A DNA stretch of 64,000 nucleotides. Origin: Acanthornis magna (lineage: Eukaryota; Chordata; Aves; Passeriformes; Acanthizidae). The notes below the pieces were generated by a model, which did not search any database, was not told the DNA's origin, and was given only the letters and a program-made list of their open reading frames with translations. Shown piece by piece: positions 1 through 13,064 of this stretch (position 1 is its first letter; every line of letters begins with the position of its first letter). The translations under genes and the position numbers were made by a program. The stretch covers positions 744,001 to 808,000 of the forward strand of contig JAWUZG010000332.1 in assembly GCA_036785705.1 (NCBI GenBank). Reading direction: 5' to 3'.

Positions 1-1887
1 AAGCATATGAAAATCCTAGGAAAGAAGGGAATTTTTGGAGGGGTAATAGTTGACTTGAGAAATAGAGAGGTTACAGTGATATTGGAAATGTTCTCTGTAG
101 AGTGTACATTGAGGTTCTCAGGTTTAAAAATTATTTTTCCCCCAGTAAATATGATACAAGTCTTTAAAAGTCTCAGAAAATTGTATGTTAAATTAAAAGC
201 ACAACACATCTGCTCAGGGGTGTGTGTTTGTGAATGATCACTTTCCTGTAGTCAGTACAACACTGCATTCTGCAGTCAAACACACAGACCTTTTATTTCA
301 ATAGATCAGCTTTTCTAGAAGTGGAGTTCATAGTTAACTGAACACATAAAAATGACTTTATAAACCCTAAAGGATCTCCAGAGCAAATATTTCTGATTTG
401 GTTCAGCAAGGAAGAGCAGTGACATTATCCATCAATGAGCTGAACTCTGTGTGTGGTGAAATCATTTCCTTAGGCTGGCACCTACCCTCCCTTCATTTCA
501 CTCTGAAATGAACATAAGAGGACACAGCCTTGAGATTGCTGAATTGACAAAACAGGGCAGCCGGTTTTAAAGGAATTGGCATTACAGAGGGAGGGAAATC
601 CAATAAAGGATCAAGCATTTATTTTCTCCGTTGGCTAGAGCAGGTCCCAGACCGCACTGTGGTCTGTACTGGTGGTCTCTCTCTGTAGGTAACATGTAAC
701 TGAAGACTGAACAGACACAGGAGATGAACAGCCCCAGAAATGACTTGTGTCCCCCACTTAGGTGGGTTAGTGCTGTATTTATCTTGTCCTTTGGCACAGA
801 ATGATCATGAGGATGTCACTAGCCTTGATGTTTGGCTTGTACAGAAGCTGTGTACTTCTTCCTACGCTGGTGTCTGCTTTAAGTCGCATTGATATTGAAG
901 ATGTTTTTAATCCTTCACCAGCAATAAAAGATGGCATTTTAGCAGTGTGTTTGGCCCTGTGATTATAATTCTCTAGGTGATTAATCCATTGAAATCGGAA
1001 TGCAAGTTTTCTGTCTGTGTCTCAAAACTGGAAACATTTTCCTCATAGCTTGTTTACTGCAGCACTTCTGTCCAGCATTCAGTGCCAGCAAGGGCCAACA
1101 TTAATTTGTTGACAGATGTGGGGGTGTGAGCTTTTTCTAACATGCCTAAAATCACACATTGATCAACAGCTTTCACCTGTAAATTCAGGGGACGAATAAA
1201 CTGATGGTCTTGATCCTTTCTTGTCACCTCTTGAGTTCATCCTGTGCACGGTGGTGTTTTTGGGGGCCTGTGCTTGTGCATGGCTTGAAAGGAGTTCAGC
1301 TCCCTCCTTCTTAGGAGCAATAAAATGTCAATATAAAGGATTGTGGTCTGATTGTCCATAGGTATGCATATGTTCAGATCGATATAAAATTAGAAGTATA
1401 GTTCAAAATGCAAGAACAACATGAGAACTGTAGATAAGGCCAGTCAAGTGCCTTCTCATGCAGAAATTTCGGAACAAAATGCTGATTAGATTTCACACCC
1501 TAGTCTGGGTTTTGTTTATTTTGTATGTATTATGCCTAATATACCTGTCTGTGAGGTTTACATGGACAGAATATAAATATATCTGTGTGCAGATGTTCTG
1601 CTCACAGTCTCATTGTGCATCATGCTCATTCATTCTTTAGATATTTTAATACTGGAGAAACAACTATTCTCAGGCAGCATCAGTTATTCCAATACGTCAC
1701 ATTTCTAAAAGATCTTTTCTCAGACTTATTTATGAATTACTTCTGAGTTAAATCTCACAGGACATATACATAACAGAAAACAAATAGCTTTATGTAGGCA
1801 AGTAACTGTCCAAGCAAACTGAAAAGGATGGTGGTTGAAAAGACATTTTCAGGACTTTTCTTTGTGAATGAAATACCTATTCAAGAC
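1..1887. other. Non-coding single-copy stretch
   Basis: No supportable gene. The few open frames are short, fall on both strands, and show no recognisable domain or splice-bounded exon. The sequence is AT-rich, with AATAAA-type hexamers near 924 and 1320 that have no coding frame before them. I see no interspersed repeat here. Confidence 0.6.
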
Positions 1888-2003
1888 CCAGTCTCAAGCT
1901 GCAGCAAGGGAGCCTTAAGTCGGACATTAGGAGGAACTTCTTCACAGAAAGGCTTTAAGATCAGAAGGCATTTTGCCACAGCGCTCGTGGTTGCCCAGGC
2001 CCT
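1888..2003 (+). mobile_element. CR1 LINE fragment (end of ORF2, decayed)
   Basis: The plus strand resembles the conserved segment of avian CR1 elements that encodes the last part of the ORF2 reverse-transcriptase protein. The frame reads approximately SDIRRNFFTERL, which corresponds to the well-known CR1 peptide around 'LDIRKNFFTER'. It then hits a TAA stop, and the similarity continues only loosely through 'ttgcccaggc', the counterpart of the CR1 'ctgcccaggg' segment. The element is 5'-truncated, as CR1 copies usually are, lacks the 3' octamer tail and is disrupted, so it is inactive. The flanks look unique. The family-level call comes from memory of CR1 consensus sequences; the subfamily cannot be decided by eye. 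Confidence 0.75.
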
Positions 2004-4318
2004 GTAGATTAGGTTATCATGTGATTTATGTCTAAGGAGTTGTATCAGGGATGAATTAAAAAGATATGTAGCCAATTTTTATCTATATTTAGAATTCATA
2101 GCTACTATTCTTGTGGTACTGAACAGATTCTCCATCTTCCAAGCTTCCTACAACTGGAAATCATCATGTCCTGTTTTTCCAGAAGCTTGTCCCTTGATAT
2201 CAGCTGCTCCTTTCTGTGCCAGATTCTTTGGTTGCTGCAGTATTTTACTTCCCTACCTTCCTTAGTTATTGTTTTGGGTTAAATGCACACTTCTCTTGTT
2301 ACAGGTACACTTTCACTTCTCCTCAAGGGATCCCTGGAGCCGCATCAGCTCTCTTTACATACAATTTGAAACAGCTGATTTTCCCTGGTTTTGACTTGTC
2401 ATCCCCAATGTGTTTTTCCTAACGAGAAGGGCACGGTACAATTTGCACAGATGTCAAGGGAGAGTGTCTAGTTACGCTGTCTTCCAGAAATAGTGGCTCA
2501 GGGCAGAAATGGGAGCCATTATTTTCTTCAGAAAATTATTTCTCCTCAGGTCGGTTACTTCTTGGTCTGAGCTCTTTTTGCCTAGTTCTATATTCTGTTT
2601 ATGGCCAGTGATTTCACAATTCATTTCTAAAGTTAGATGAGGCAAGTGGTCAGCCATCTCCTAAGGGATTGGAAGTAAAACTTACTGCTTTACCTGCCTT
2701 AGAATATGGAAAGTTGAGTGAGATTTTACCTCAATATTTTGAATTTGCATCAATTTAATACATGGAATTCCTCAGAAAGCTGAATTTGTGGTGCTCATTA
2801 AATATTATGCTGAGCGAAGAGAGGCATTTTACCAGAGATGAGCTAAATCAGAAATTGGGATTGATCTGTGGAAAGCTTGATGAGGCTTGGGACAGACAGA
2901 ATTGGCAATATTTAAAAAAGGTAAGAGAAAACCATTAGGAAAGCACCTGACTACACTAGAGTGAAAGGAAGGGTGTGATGGCTCCCAGCTGTTGGACAGG
3001 TATTGACTCAGAATGCTACAAACAGCCAAAGAAGAGATTATTTTGTAACCCCTCCTGTGCCAGTGGGTGAAATACCACCATGTCTTGCCAGAAGTTTGGA
3101 GTCCATCCTGGAATCTGAAGCCTGAAGGGCACTTAGCTGCTAATAATTGTTTGGAGACTTATGAAAAATTATATCCTTCAATAACAGGGAACTGTTTCCA
3201 AACAAATTTATTATTTTGCAACATGCAAGTAGTAATGCAAAGAATTACTTTCAATGTGTATTTCGCTGCTTGTGTATAACAACAGCATTCCAATCACTGA
3301 ACTGTTGTATATTTACACTATAGGAGTGTGGCTGTCTCTTGAGGGGTCACATGAATTAATGTTTCTATAAGATATGGGGGTTTTAACATGAAAAAATGAT
3401 TTATAGGAGTTTTAGGAAAGAATGAAATTGTGGGGAGTCTTTTTATTGTTAGCAAGTATTTATGTCTGTGTGTGCTGCAGTATTACCACATGCTGTATAT
3501 TGCAAGAATTCCTGCAGACAGGGAAATGATAATTTGGAGAAAAGAGCATGCAGATAGTGCATATGAGTATGTATGTTCAAAAGCACTACCAGCCTTGGTT
3601 GTTAATTCGGAGAATATCTGAAAAACAAGAGGAGTCCTCTTTGCCTTGCTACCTAAGCTTGCTGGGCTCCAGTAGGAGCAAAATTCCTAGTCACTTAAAA
3701 AGTACCTCGTTTCTGACCAAAAAAACATTAGAAGAATACTTTTCTCAGCCCATATTTGTTTTTGTTTTTAATGAAAATATCTTAAAATATTATGGTTTAA
3801 AATCCTACGAATATTTCCATTTCCATTTAAATTTGCTTTTCTAGATGTCACCACTAGACCCTGTCCCCCGTGCCACATCCTCTTGCCTTTTGAACACCCT
3901 GTAAATAAGAGAACAAGGTTGTTGCAGATGCACTTAAGTGATGAACCTATAGGAAAATGGGTGTGCTTGGATATTTTCAGTCCTTTCACTAGATCTGTTT
4001 ATAAGCAGGCACTGTCTTGGGTTCTGGTGGTGTCCAACACTGTTTTTTCTCCAACATCACCTCATTGTGTGCCAGACACACCTGTGGTTTCTCTGCCGCT
4101 GCCTTTGCACAGACACTGGAATGAGCTGGATTTCAGAGTCCGCAGCCCCTGCCCTCCCACACTGCCGGGGAATGGAGGTTAAATGATTTCCTTCTATCTT
4201 TCAAAGCCTGTTAAAAACTACGCAGTCTTCTGAAAGAAAGTCCTATTTAAGTCTGGCTATTTCATAGTGCAAGTGAGAAATTTGATTTTTATTTGAAGCT
4301 TTTATAAAAGTGTAGCAT
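2004..4318. other. Non-coding single-copy stretch
   Basis: No supportable gene. Two plus-strand open frames of just under 100 codons follow each other at 3548-3844 and 3883-4182, but they lie in different frames, resemble nothing I know, and have no convincing splice signals between them. No repeat was recognised. Confidence 0.55.
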
Positions 4319-4341
4319 TGATTGATTGCTGCATGATTGAT
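4319..4341 (+). promoter_or_regulatory. Paired TGATTGAT motifs (possible PBX/HOX-type site)
   Basis: The octamer TGATTGAT occurs twice, at 4319-4326 and 4334-4341, 15 bases apart start to start. TGATTGAT matches the known bipartite site for PBX-HOX homeodomain dimers. Two copies this close are suggestive, but the surrounding DNA is AT-rich, so chance is a real alternative. No linked gene is visible. Confidence 0.2.
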
Positions 4342-7300
4342 TTTAGATTTAACATAAGGAAGGCTATGGAATTTGGGCTGCCCTCCCACCTTTTCTTTTT
4401 CTGGACAAGGGCACGGGAGGTGGTGTGCTCTGGGCTGCTCTGAATTACAGATGTGGCTTTATCTCAGCAGAAGGTCTGGTGACCTTAAATGTATGTTTCC
4501 AAGAAAATACCAACATTAAAAGTTATTCTGAATTAGAACGTAATATAAAGATGTAAAAAAGTCGATAAAGGTCAACCTGACCAATTTATTTAATGAACAA
4601 CCCAGTATTCTTTCTTTCTTAATTTAGGCTTATAGTTTTATTTGAATATTAAATTTATGCTTTCTTATACATGAGAGACATTGAAGTTTTCCCCATTTAA
4701 AGACTGTTAAGGGTTCTTTCCTTGTGCTGGCTTTTCAACTGCCTATAATTTTACTGGGGTCTGCTGTTCAATGATGAAATTTTCTATAATTGTGGTCTGC
4801 TCCATTATTGTATCAGATATACTTTCCTTGAAAAAAAAGCATCAGGAGGAAACAAGGGAAAATCAGTGCTTTTCAGGGGTAAAGATTTCCTTTGAAAATT
4901 TAAAAGTACTGTTATATTTCAGAGCACAGTCTTGACATTTTATGAGACGAGAGAAATACATTTTATATTCTGCTTAGAAATCCATACAACTTGAATAAAG
5001 TTGTATATATTTGAAAGTTATGATTTGCTCATGCTCAAGAGGTACTGTTTAATTTTTAGGTGAGATACTCCATTTTCTCTAAGTATAGCAGTTTCTTGCA
5101 GGTCTGAATTTGACTTATTTTAGAATGTTCAGAATTCTAACATTCAAGCTGGGCTTTCTCTGCAATAGCTTCCTTAAGTATTCAGGCAGAATGGAAAATG
5201 AAGGCACTTGATTACAAAATACATGAGCAAAGAATTCATAGTGGGCTAAAGATGGAAGGCAAGAAGAATATATCGGGAGGCAGCTGAGTTGAAAGGACAA
5301 TAAAAACAGCCATTACCAGAGAATCAGTTTTCCGTGCTGCAGTTTCTCACCATTCTGTAGCTTCCCAAATACCATCAGTGAACTTCACCTAGTGGTCCCC
5401 AGGCACGCTGTCACCGCTGTGTGAAATTCCAGAGTTGTGCAGATCCTTTGAGCAGGGATCCCTCTCAGGTGCCTGAACATCACAGAGGTTCCATTTGCCC
5501 CTTCTTCTCAATTGAGAACTCCATTCATTCCTTCAAATAATGGCTGAGTTTCTTTACATTCTATTTACTGGAAGAGGCAGAAATGGCCCTGATAGATTGT
5601 CGTTAATAAAATGTTCACTTAGAAAAAACAGGCAAAGTGGAGAGTCCTTTGCATTCCGTGGGATTGCTGATGGCAGGAATGAATCCTCTGCAGGCTTCAG
5701 CCATGCATGTGCTCTGTCAGGGCAGGAAGGACAATATTCTGGTGCATTTAAGCATGGATTCTGTTCCATTTGAGTGTTCCTAATAGACATTTGGTTGTTG
5801 CTGACATTAGCATGGGGGAGGCCAGCTAAAGCTCTACTCTCGTTTCGCAAGTTTGCTCTTCAGAGAAAAATAATGGTCCCATTTTCAGCTCTGTTGTTTT
5901 TTTCTTTCGAGAAAATCAATATTTTGAACAATTTATTCCAGGGGTCTTGTTTCCAGTTTTGTGTTGTATTAGGTGAACTGATGAAACGTGTTGCTCGTTC
6001 TCCATTTTGTAGCATTGTAGCCACTTTCACTTGTCCTTATTGCCAAGCAAGAAATTGGAGATGGTAAAGCTGTACTATTAGTTGAATGATTTTGGAATTT
6101 TAGATAAATATTTCCATTTTCCAGAGTTCTCTGTGTGCAGACATTTAATGAAATTGTTGTATGAATATTGCAAAAATATATTGCCTCTACTTTTTTTTTG
6201 TGTAGTGGTAAAAAAAACCTTTAATGTCTGGAACTTTTATTCTATCCACCTAGATAACGTGTAAGTTTCCTCAGCCTTTGCTAACTGGCTACTTCCAGAA
6301 AAAAAATAAAACTTCCTCTGGTTCAAGTTTTAAGTGAGATTTCTTTTCCCAAAACTTTCATTTAGATTTTAGCCATTGATATTAGAATTCTGGAAATACC
6401 TGAGCACCTTTATCTGTGCCTGTTAAAACACTTCTTCTAAAAGTGGATGTTTTATTTGGTTAATTACTTTAAAGAAATAAAATGAAGGACATGAATACAT
6501 AATAAATATTGTTTGTCACAAAATTATAAAAAAGGCTACTGAGTATTAAAGACAAAGCAATTAAAAATTGATACTGAGTTGCAATACTTTTAAAATAGTT
6601 TCTAGATTAAAAAAACAACTAATAAAGTATATGGAAATAATAATAATACAGCTATATTGTAGAAACACAATATCCAGTGTACTTCATAGACTTTATTAAA
6701 CTTTTTCATTGCTGAGCCAGTAGAATATGATTTTTAGCAGCCAGCACTGCAATGTTCAGAGGTCCGGGGTCTGTAGGAGTCCAAGGCTGTTCAGTAGCCA
6801 GCTGACTTCTCACTGTTTCTGAGCTCTCAGAATTCAGCCATGCAAATAGATTTTTGCAACTGGGCTTCCACCAGTTGAACAAGCAGGTTTTTCCTTTGTT
6901 TCATGGGTTTTATAACTGGGAAGGAAGGAGGAGATGTGTGGCTTAATGCAGGATTCTCTGATGCAGGCAGAATCCTTCCCCAGGATTTATGGGCCTTACC
7001 CAAAGCCCCTTGTTAGAGTTTAAAGCCATTCAGCACCACTTGGCTGAGATTCATCCAGGTTTATAGAGATCCCTGCTCTCGATTCCACAATTCAGAATTA
7101 GTCTCTTGACACTAATTTGGAGATATTGCTACAGTAACAGTGAGAGAATCTAAACAAGAGGTTAACTACCAAGTTAAAAGACAAGTCTTGGGGATATAAA
7201 ATAACCCTCCTGAGTTTCGCTTTGCTTCAAGAACTGTAAAATAGTAAAAAAATTATCAATATTAGTCCAGTTTTGCATAAGGCTCTTTAGTCTTTGGAAG

Positions 7301-9500
7301 TCTGGAGCAGAGTTTTGGGACAGAAAAAAAGAGTGGGATTAGATATTTTTGGTACATTTTGTTTGCTTCCCATTGGGGCAAGTATTTTAGCATTTTATCT
7401 AAAGAACACATGATTTTTCAGAGGGGTAAAATGTTTATACTCTAAAAATAAAATATTAATAGAAAAATGTAGATAAATAGGGGAGTGAGAATGACAAGAC
7501 AGTTATTGAATGGGAAACCTCTGGGTAACTGAAAGAAGAAAAGCATTTAAGTCAATTGAGCCTTTTCATTTTCTTGTACATTTCTTGTCCAAGTTTTGTT
7601 TATCTGGAAAGAACATGAATTCTTGAGAGAATCACCTTCAGTTGTGCTGCTGATATTGCTGCTAGTCAAAGAAAATTGAATGTCACAAAGATAAAAATGC
7701 ATACTAATGCCAAGTCCTAGGGAAGGGTAATAGCATAAGTAAAACTTTTCCTTTCAAACCTATTTTGTTCATCACATTTTGCCTCCATTTTTTCTCCTTT
7801 GATTTCTTCTCTGATAATCATTACAGACTTATGAAACCATTTATGGCTGGATAAAAAAAATCAGTTATGTAAACTTATGAGTTGATACTTCTAAAACCAT
7901 AAAATTTGATGAATGGCAGTGTGTAGCACAGCCAGAGTAGCAGAGCGTGTTTGAATGTGGTTCCAACCCCAGGTATCCGAGGGGGCTCGGGGGGTCCTGC
8001 TCGCCTGGAGGGGTAAAGGAACAGTGACAAGCTTTAAGTGTTCATTGTGGCATCATTCCTTTTGTTGAAAGATTGCTGTGGTTGAGAGCACGACTGTGGC
8101 TGTGGCCAATGACAAATCCTTTCCAGTGCAATGCCAGTGCTGCCAGTGAATCTGAGATGGACCCTGGCTGTTCTGCAGATGTAGCAAATTCCATCTCTCA
8201 TTTCCCTCTGCTCTGCCCTCAGAGGTTTAGGGGCAGAGGGAAGCTGAGTGCCACACCCCTCCTGTGTCTCTGCTGGATCTGCTGCTGGGACACCTCTGTA
8301 GCTTTGGGTCGGCACTGACCATGGAGCTGTGTCTTCACTGTGCTGACAGGTGGGCATGGCTGCTTAGGGCTAAGAAAGCTTTGCCTTTTCCCCAGATACC
8401 TTTGTCTTCATCTTTTTGTGTTCGAATTACAAAAATGTGGAAGAGTTAGGAAGGGAGAGTCTCTAAGTTGATGGGTTGAATTTTCTTGAGAACTGAGGTT
8501 ATTCTGATCACTGCTTACTTTCTTTCCATGAAATGGAGAAGGATAACCTTGCTGATTGTAACTGAGAAATTCTTTTTCAAGTTCTGTCATGGGAATGTAA
8601 AGGCTGCTACACAAAGAAGGGTTTAATGAAGAAGACATGCCTAGGACATAGATAATCAGACTTTTACTGTTTGGCATGAGCTTCCTGGGGGTGCTTAGAA
8701 TAGATCTTGTCCCAGCCTTAAATGGCGTAGAAGTTCATATTTTCATTATCTATTGTGAGGAAAAAGTTAATATTTGTAATTCTGAGATGCCTTGATATTT
8801 AGACATCAGTAGCTCAAAAGTGTAGAATGCAATGCTTTTCTTTTTAAAATAAATCTCTGTTTGTTTTGGAATTTTGAACATGTCAAAAGCTTAGGCATCA
8901 AAAATCTGAATTTTATGTTATGTACACTTAATGTGGCTGGCCTTGAATTTATCAGTTCGATTTATTATGAAGTCAAGATCAATTACCAGTATTTTGTACT
9001 ATTTGTTCATGACTGTGTCATTCTGTTCTTGAACATTCTAATATTCAATTATTAACCTCCTGTGAGCACTAATACCCAAAAGGATTCTTTGAAGGAGTTA
9101 TAGCAATCACTGTATCTTTTACATAATTGACTAATGGAACCCAAGAGGTGCTCCCTGGATAAAGGAAGAGCAGTGGGTCAGTTGGCTCTGCATTTCAGTC
9201 AAACACACACACAGGATTTAATCTCCTGATGCACAGTGCGAATGTCAGTCTTGCAGTGCAGTATTTCACTCCTCACCAGTCTCTATTTTACAGTTGTCAC
9301 CCCACAAAACATGCTCAGAGAATGGGAATTTCAGCTCCTGTGTTTGCACAGAACAAACTTGTTTTGCAGACAGCAGCTGATGCTATCCCAGGTGTGACCT
9401 CATCATGAGACAGATCAGCCAGGACAGTGTGGTGTAATTAGAGTGGTCAAGGTTTCAAGGGTATTTCTAAGGGAATAAATATCTGTATTGTCCTCTGTTG
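4342..9500. other. Non-coding single-copy stretch with a small GC-richer spot
   Basis: No supportable gene. Most of it is AT-rich. A short GC-richer spot at about 7940-8300 has a few CpGs and runs of G near 7980-8015, but it is far from a CpG island. The overlapping frames there, on both strands, are a consequence of the composition. There is an AATAATAATAATA run at 6645-6657. No interspersed repeat was recognised. Confidence 0.55.
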
Positions 9501-9513
9501 TTTTTTTTTTTTT
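9501..9513 (+). repeat. T13 homopolymer
   Basis: An uninterrupted run of 13 T. It is either a simple repeat or the old tail of a minus-strand retrocopy; no recognisable body adjoins it. Confidence 0.9.
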
Positions 9514-10560
9514 GCTTTTTAAAGACATGCTACACATTTCTAAGAAGCTATTCTGGTAGATGGCACTGCCACTTTGTCAACCAAAGTAATTCTAATTTCC
9601 TACAATATTTTTTCTTCTCTTTCTTTTAATTTAATCTAAAAGTGGGTATTCTGGCCCCTTATATGTGTGGAAATTCTAATAAGATTTCAAAAGGCTACAA
9701 ATTCACAATGTATCTAGGACTAATGGAGCAATAATTGAAATTTAAATGAGAAAGAAAATCAGCATATGTATTCTCAAATCATAAATGAAACAAAAAGGGA
9801 TAAAAACACTTATCAAATAAAGAGCTTCTGGAGTGTTTCAGGCAACATGTTTTCAATAAAATCTTTTTGAAATTTTATCATTCCCTGGACAGTATTTCTT
9901 GCTTTTTTAATTCCCTTTGGTTCTGAACATAAAAATAACGCAAAAGGTTTTTTGTCAGATCTTCAATAGTACTCTTTAAACACTTGCAAAACTTTGTGTA
10001 GTGCTTCAGGTCAGCAGATAACTAATGCATGGATATAATGGAATTAACAGGATAGTCTGTCAGAAATGCATGTTATGTTACAATAAAGTCACCTTTTAAA
10101 AACCAATACAAAAGTGAAATTATAAGGCAGGTGGAAAATTCAGAAGGATATAAACCAAAGTCTTCTGATACTTAGATACATCCACAATTAAATTCAGCAG
10201 GCCCTAATTTTGGCCTATATTGCAAGAAAAGTTTATTAGTGAGCAGGTAATCTTTAGCTGCAATTAGCGGAAAGAAAACATAATTATGTATATTATGCCA
10301 AGGAAGAAGAGAAGTTCTTAGCGAGTCTCAATTGTCCCAGTATCCCTACGAGTCGCTGTGTAGTGCCGTAACAAACAACAGTAAATATAATTATGCTATT
10401 CCTTATGGTAGTGATTTTCTAAAACATGCACATCTGCTACCACAGAGTGATCTGCCAGCTCTGGGGAAATATTGCTAACAAAACATGCAGTGCACACGAA
10501 GCAATTTCCAGAAAAGTTGTTTGCTAAACTGAATCCAATACACTGGGTTTAAGAAAGTTG

Positions 10561-10630
10561 GAGATGAGGAAATTCTGGCTGATGTACCTCAAGAGATGAG
10601 GAAATTCTGGCTGATGTACCTCAAGAGATG
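10561..10630 (+). repeat. Perfect 32-bp tandem duplication (2.2 copies)
   Basis: The unit at 10561-10592, starting GAGATGAGGAAATTC and ending ACCTCAA, is repeated without a mismatch at 10593-10624, followed by the first six bases of a third copy (GAGATG, 10625-10630). Perfect identity in otherwise diverged neutral sequence points to a recent duplication, probably polymorphic in copy number, or to an assembly artefact. It has no coding context. Confidence 0.95.
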
Positions 10631-13038
10631 GCTGATATTATTCATGTTATAATGTGGGCCCTTCCAGGGGAGAGATGTAAAAACAACCAAGAGATTTTGA
10701 GCAGGGTGAACACTCACAGGAGTGTCATAAATATAACCACGTAATGCTAGTTTGTCATGACTTGTCTCTTTCAGATTTCTTTTTGGCTTCTTGACTGATC
10801 CTTCTTGAGATCCATGGTATCACTCAGTATCCTTGGATTCAGCACATGCTTGAAGTTAAGCAGGGACTGTGGAGCTTCAGTTTTGGGAGGTCAGGACTCT
10901 TGTACTTCAGGGCAGTGCAGACCCAGTGCCATGGCATAGGTGTGACACTGTCAGCCTGCTTTTCCAAGCACTGTGGGGATTTTAACCCTCCTGGGAGTCT
11001 GTTGGCTTTTATTAAATGGATGTATCCATAAAGCATGGCTTGACATTGCTGTTTATTGCACTGGCAGCACTGTGACAAGTTTCAATCAGCATTGCAGATG
11101 AGACGTCCCAGCTGTTCTTAGGGCTGGAGCCCAGGTTTGGGATAAAGCTGTGAGTGGGGTTTGACCAGGATGAGCTGGTTGGGATGCAGGGCCCTGTGGG
11201 CTCTGAACTCTGTGCTCCACAGCTGGGCTGCAGTACCACACTCTGCAGTGCAATAAACAAAAAGACCTTCTGTCCTTCTGTCTCCCTTTCTCATCACCTT
11301 CATACTGCCCCTTTCTCCTTGAAAGATGCCTGAGACAAATCTGGAGAGTTGCTGTTCGTGGTATTTTTATGTAAATTGTATGAGAACACTCCTGCCAGAA
11401 GTTTTTATGTATGGCACAGTCCAAGTCCTGGAGACATCCTGAGCTTTTTTCTTTTTATCAAGTGACTATAAGGCTTCAAGTAGCTCTTGAAGAAAAGCTG
11501 GTAGCTAAAGAAGTAGTGTTTTCCTCAGTCTCTCTGCTTCCCGAGGAGTATTGCCAGCAGAATTAGGAAACCACGAATGGGATTTAGACAGAGCTGTTTT
11601 ATTACTGTGTTTATAACCCAGAACATTTTTCCTCAGCTATCAGCTAATGCTGATGGCTACTTAACTCTACAGACCATTAATTATTTTCTTTCAAATTCCT
11701 CATATCGCTTTAGATTTTGTCGCCACACCTGCCCTTGAGTGCCTCTGGTCCTACAAAGCTGAGCAGCAGAAGAATGGGGAACTGTATGGGGAACTTGGTG
11801 TTTCTGGATGCCAGTCTGGAGGCTGAAAGTCTGAAAATTAGAATGACACAGTTAGTTGGACATAGTATGTCTGACAAACAGCACTGATTAGAATAATGAT
11901 GTTATAAGTAGGATTTTTAGTGCTTATAGCCTCAGTATAATTGTGTTTCTGTATGATGGTGACATTCTATACACTCTAAAGGAAATCTGTTCACTACTAA
12001 ACATCTTTGAGACTGTCTGCCTCAAGTAAAACAGTGACTTAAACACTGAAGCTACAGTAGAGCCAGAATTTCTCCCATTATTCAATAGAGGAGAAAGCCG
12101 AAGTGTTAGATTGAAGACATCCTTGCCTCCATTTGCTTTCTTCTAGACCTTTTCAGGGATTAAGTGGAGAAAAAAGGGAAGTGAAGGAAAAGAAGATAAG
12201 AATTATATTAGTGGATATTGCTGGACTCACAGGGCTGGCAGAAATGGATGAAGAAGCAGAATGAAATTTATCACAGGAAAACAGTGGAAGATCCAGACTA
12301 GGACTTGTGAGTCTTATTTTGAGCCAGTGCTATTATCAGTTCTTTCTGTAGCATGTTCTGTTCATCTAGTGTGAGACAGAATGATGAGATTTAGGTTTGT
12401 TGGTAAGATACCATGAAAACCTGAGTGAACATTGTGCATTTGTAGATGAATATTGTGCTAGAGTATAATTTGGATCAGCTGTGCCATAAAGAGGGTATTT
12501 CCTCCCTTCACTTTCCAGTTCATGGGGTTGGCTTTTCCATGTGCATTGAAAACATCAGAAGGAATTACTGTTTTCTGACATTGAGGTATATCCAGGATCA
12601 AGAGCTATGACAATCATATTTTCTATGTGAAATACCTGATGGCAGCAGGTGCGCTGTGTGACAGGGAATATGGCAAAGCACATGGACTTACTCATATGCG
12701 TCAGATATCATGACTGCCATGAAACCACTTCTCTTATCCACACCATATGGCAGCTGAAAACACATTAAATAGCCTTTTTCTTGTGCCTGGATTGGCAAAA
12801 GCCCTAATCCAACAGCAAATTTCTACATGAAACCAGCAGGCTCTAACAAAATGACACAGTCACAATTCGGCATGGTATCAAGTGATGGCATTACAGCCAT
12901 CCATCTGCCATGCAAAGGGAGAAAGAGGCTCTTAAAGCAGCAGCCACCATTCTAAATTACTCCTGTTTTATTTCCTGTAAAAGATGGCTAAGTCAATAAA
13001 TGAGATACATTTCAATGCAAATGAACTTCCATGAAAAC
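10631..13038. other. Non-coding single-copy stretch
   Basis: No supportable gene. A moderately GC-rich part at about 10840-11320 holds overlapping open frames on both strands (up to 112 codons) with no recognisable protein. No interspersed repeat was recognised. Confidence 0.55.
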
Positions 13039-13064
13039 ATATATATATATATGTATATATATAT
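13039..13064. repeat. (AT)n microsatellite
   Basis: Alternating AT with one G interruption, running on into further TATA-rich sequence to about 13080. Confidence 0.95.
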
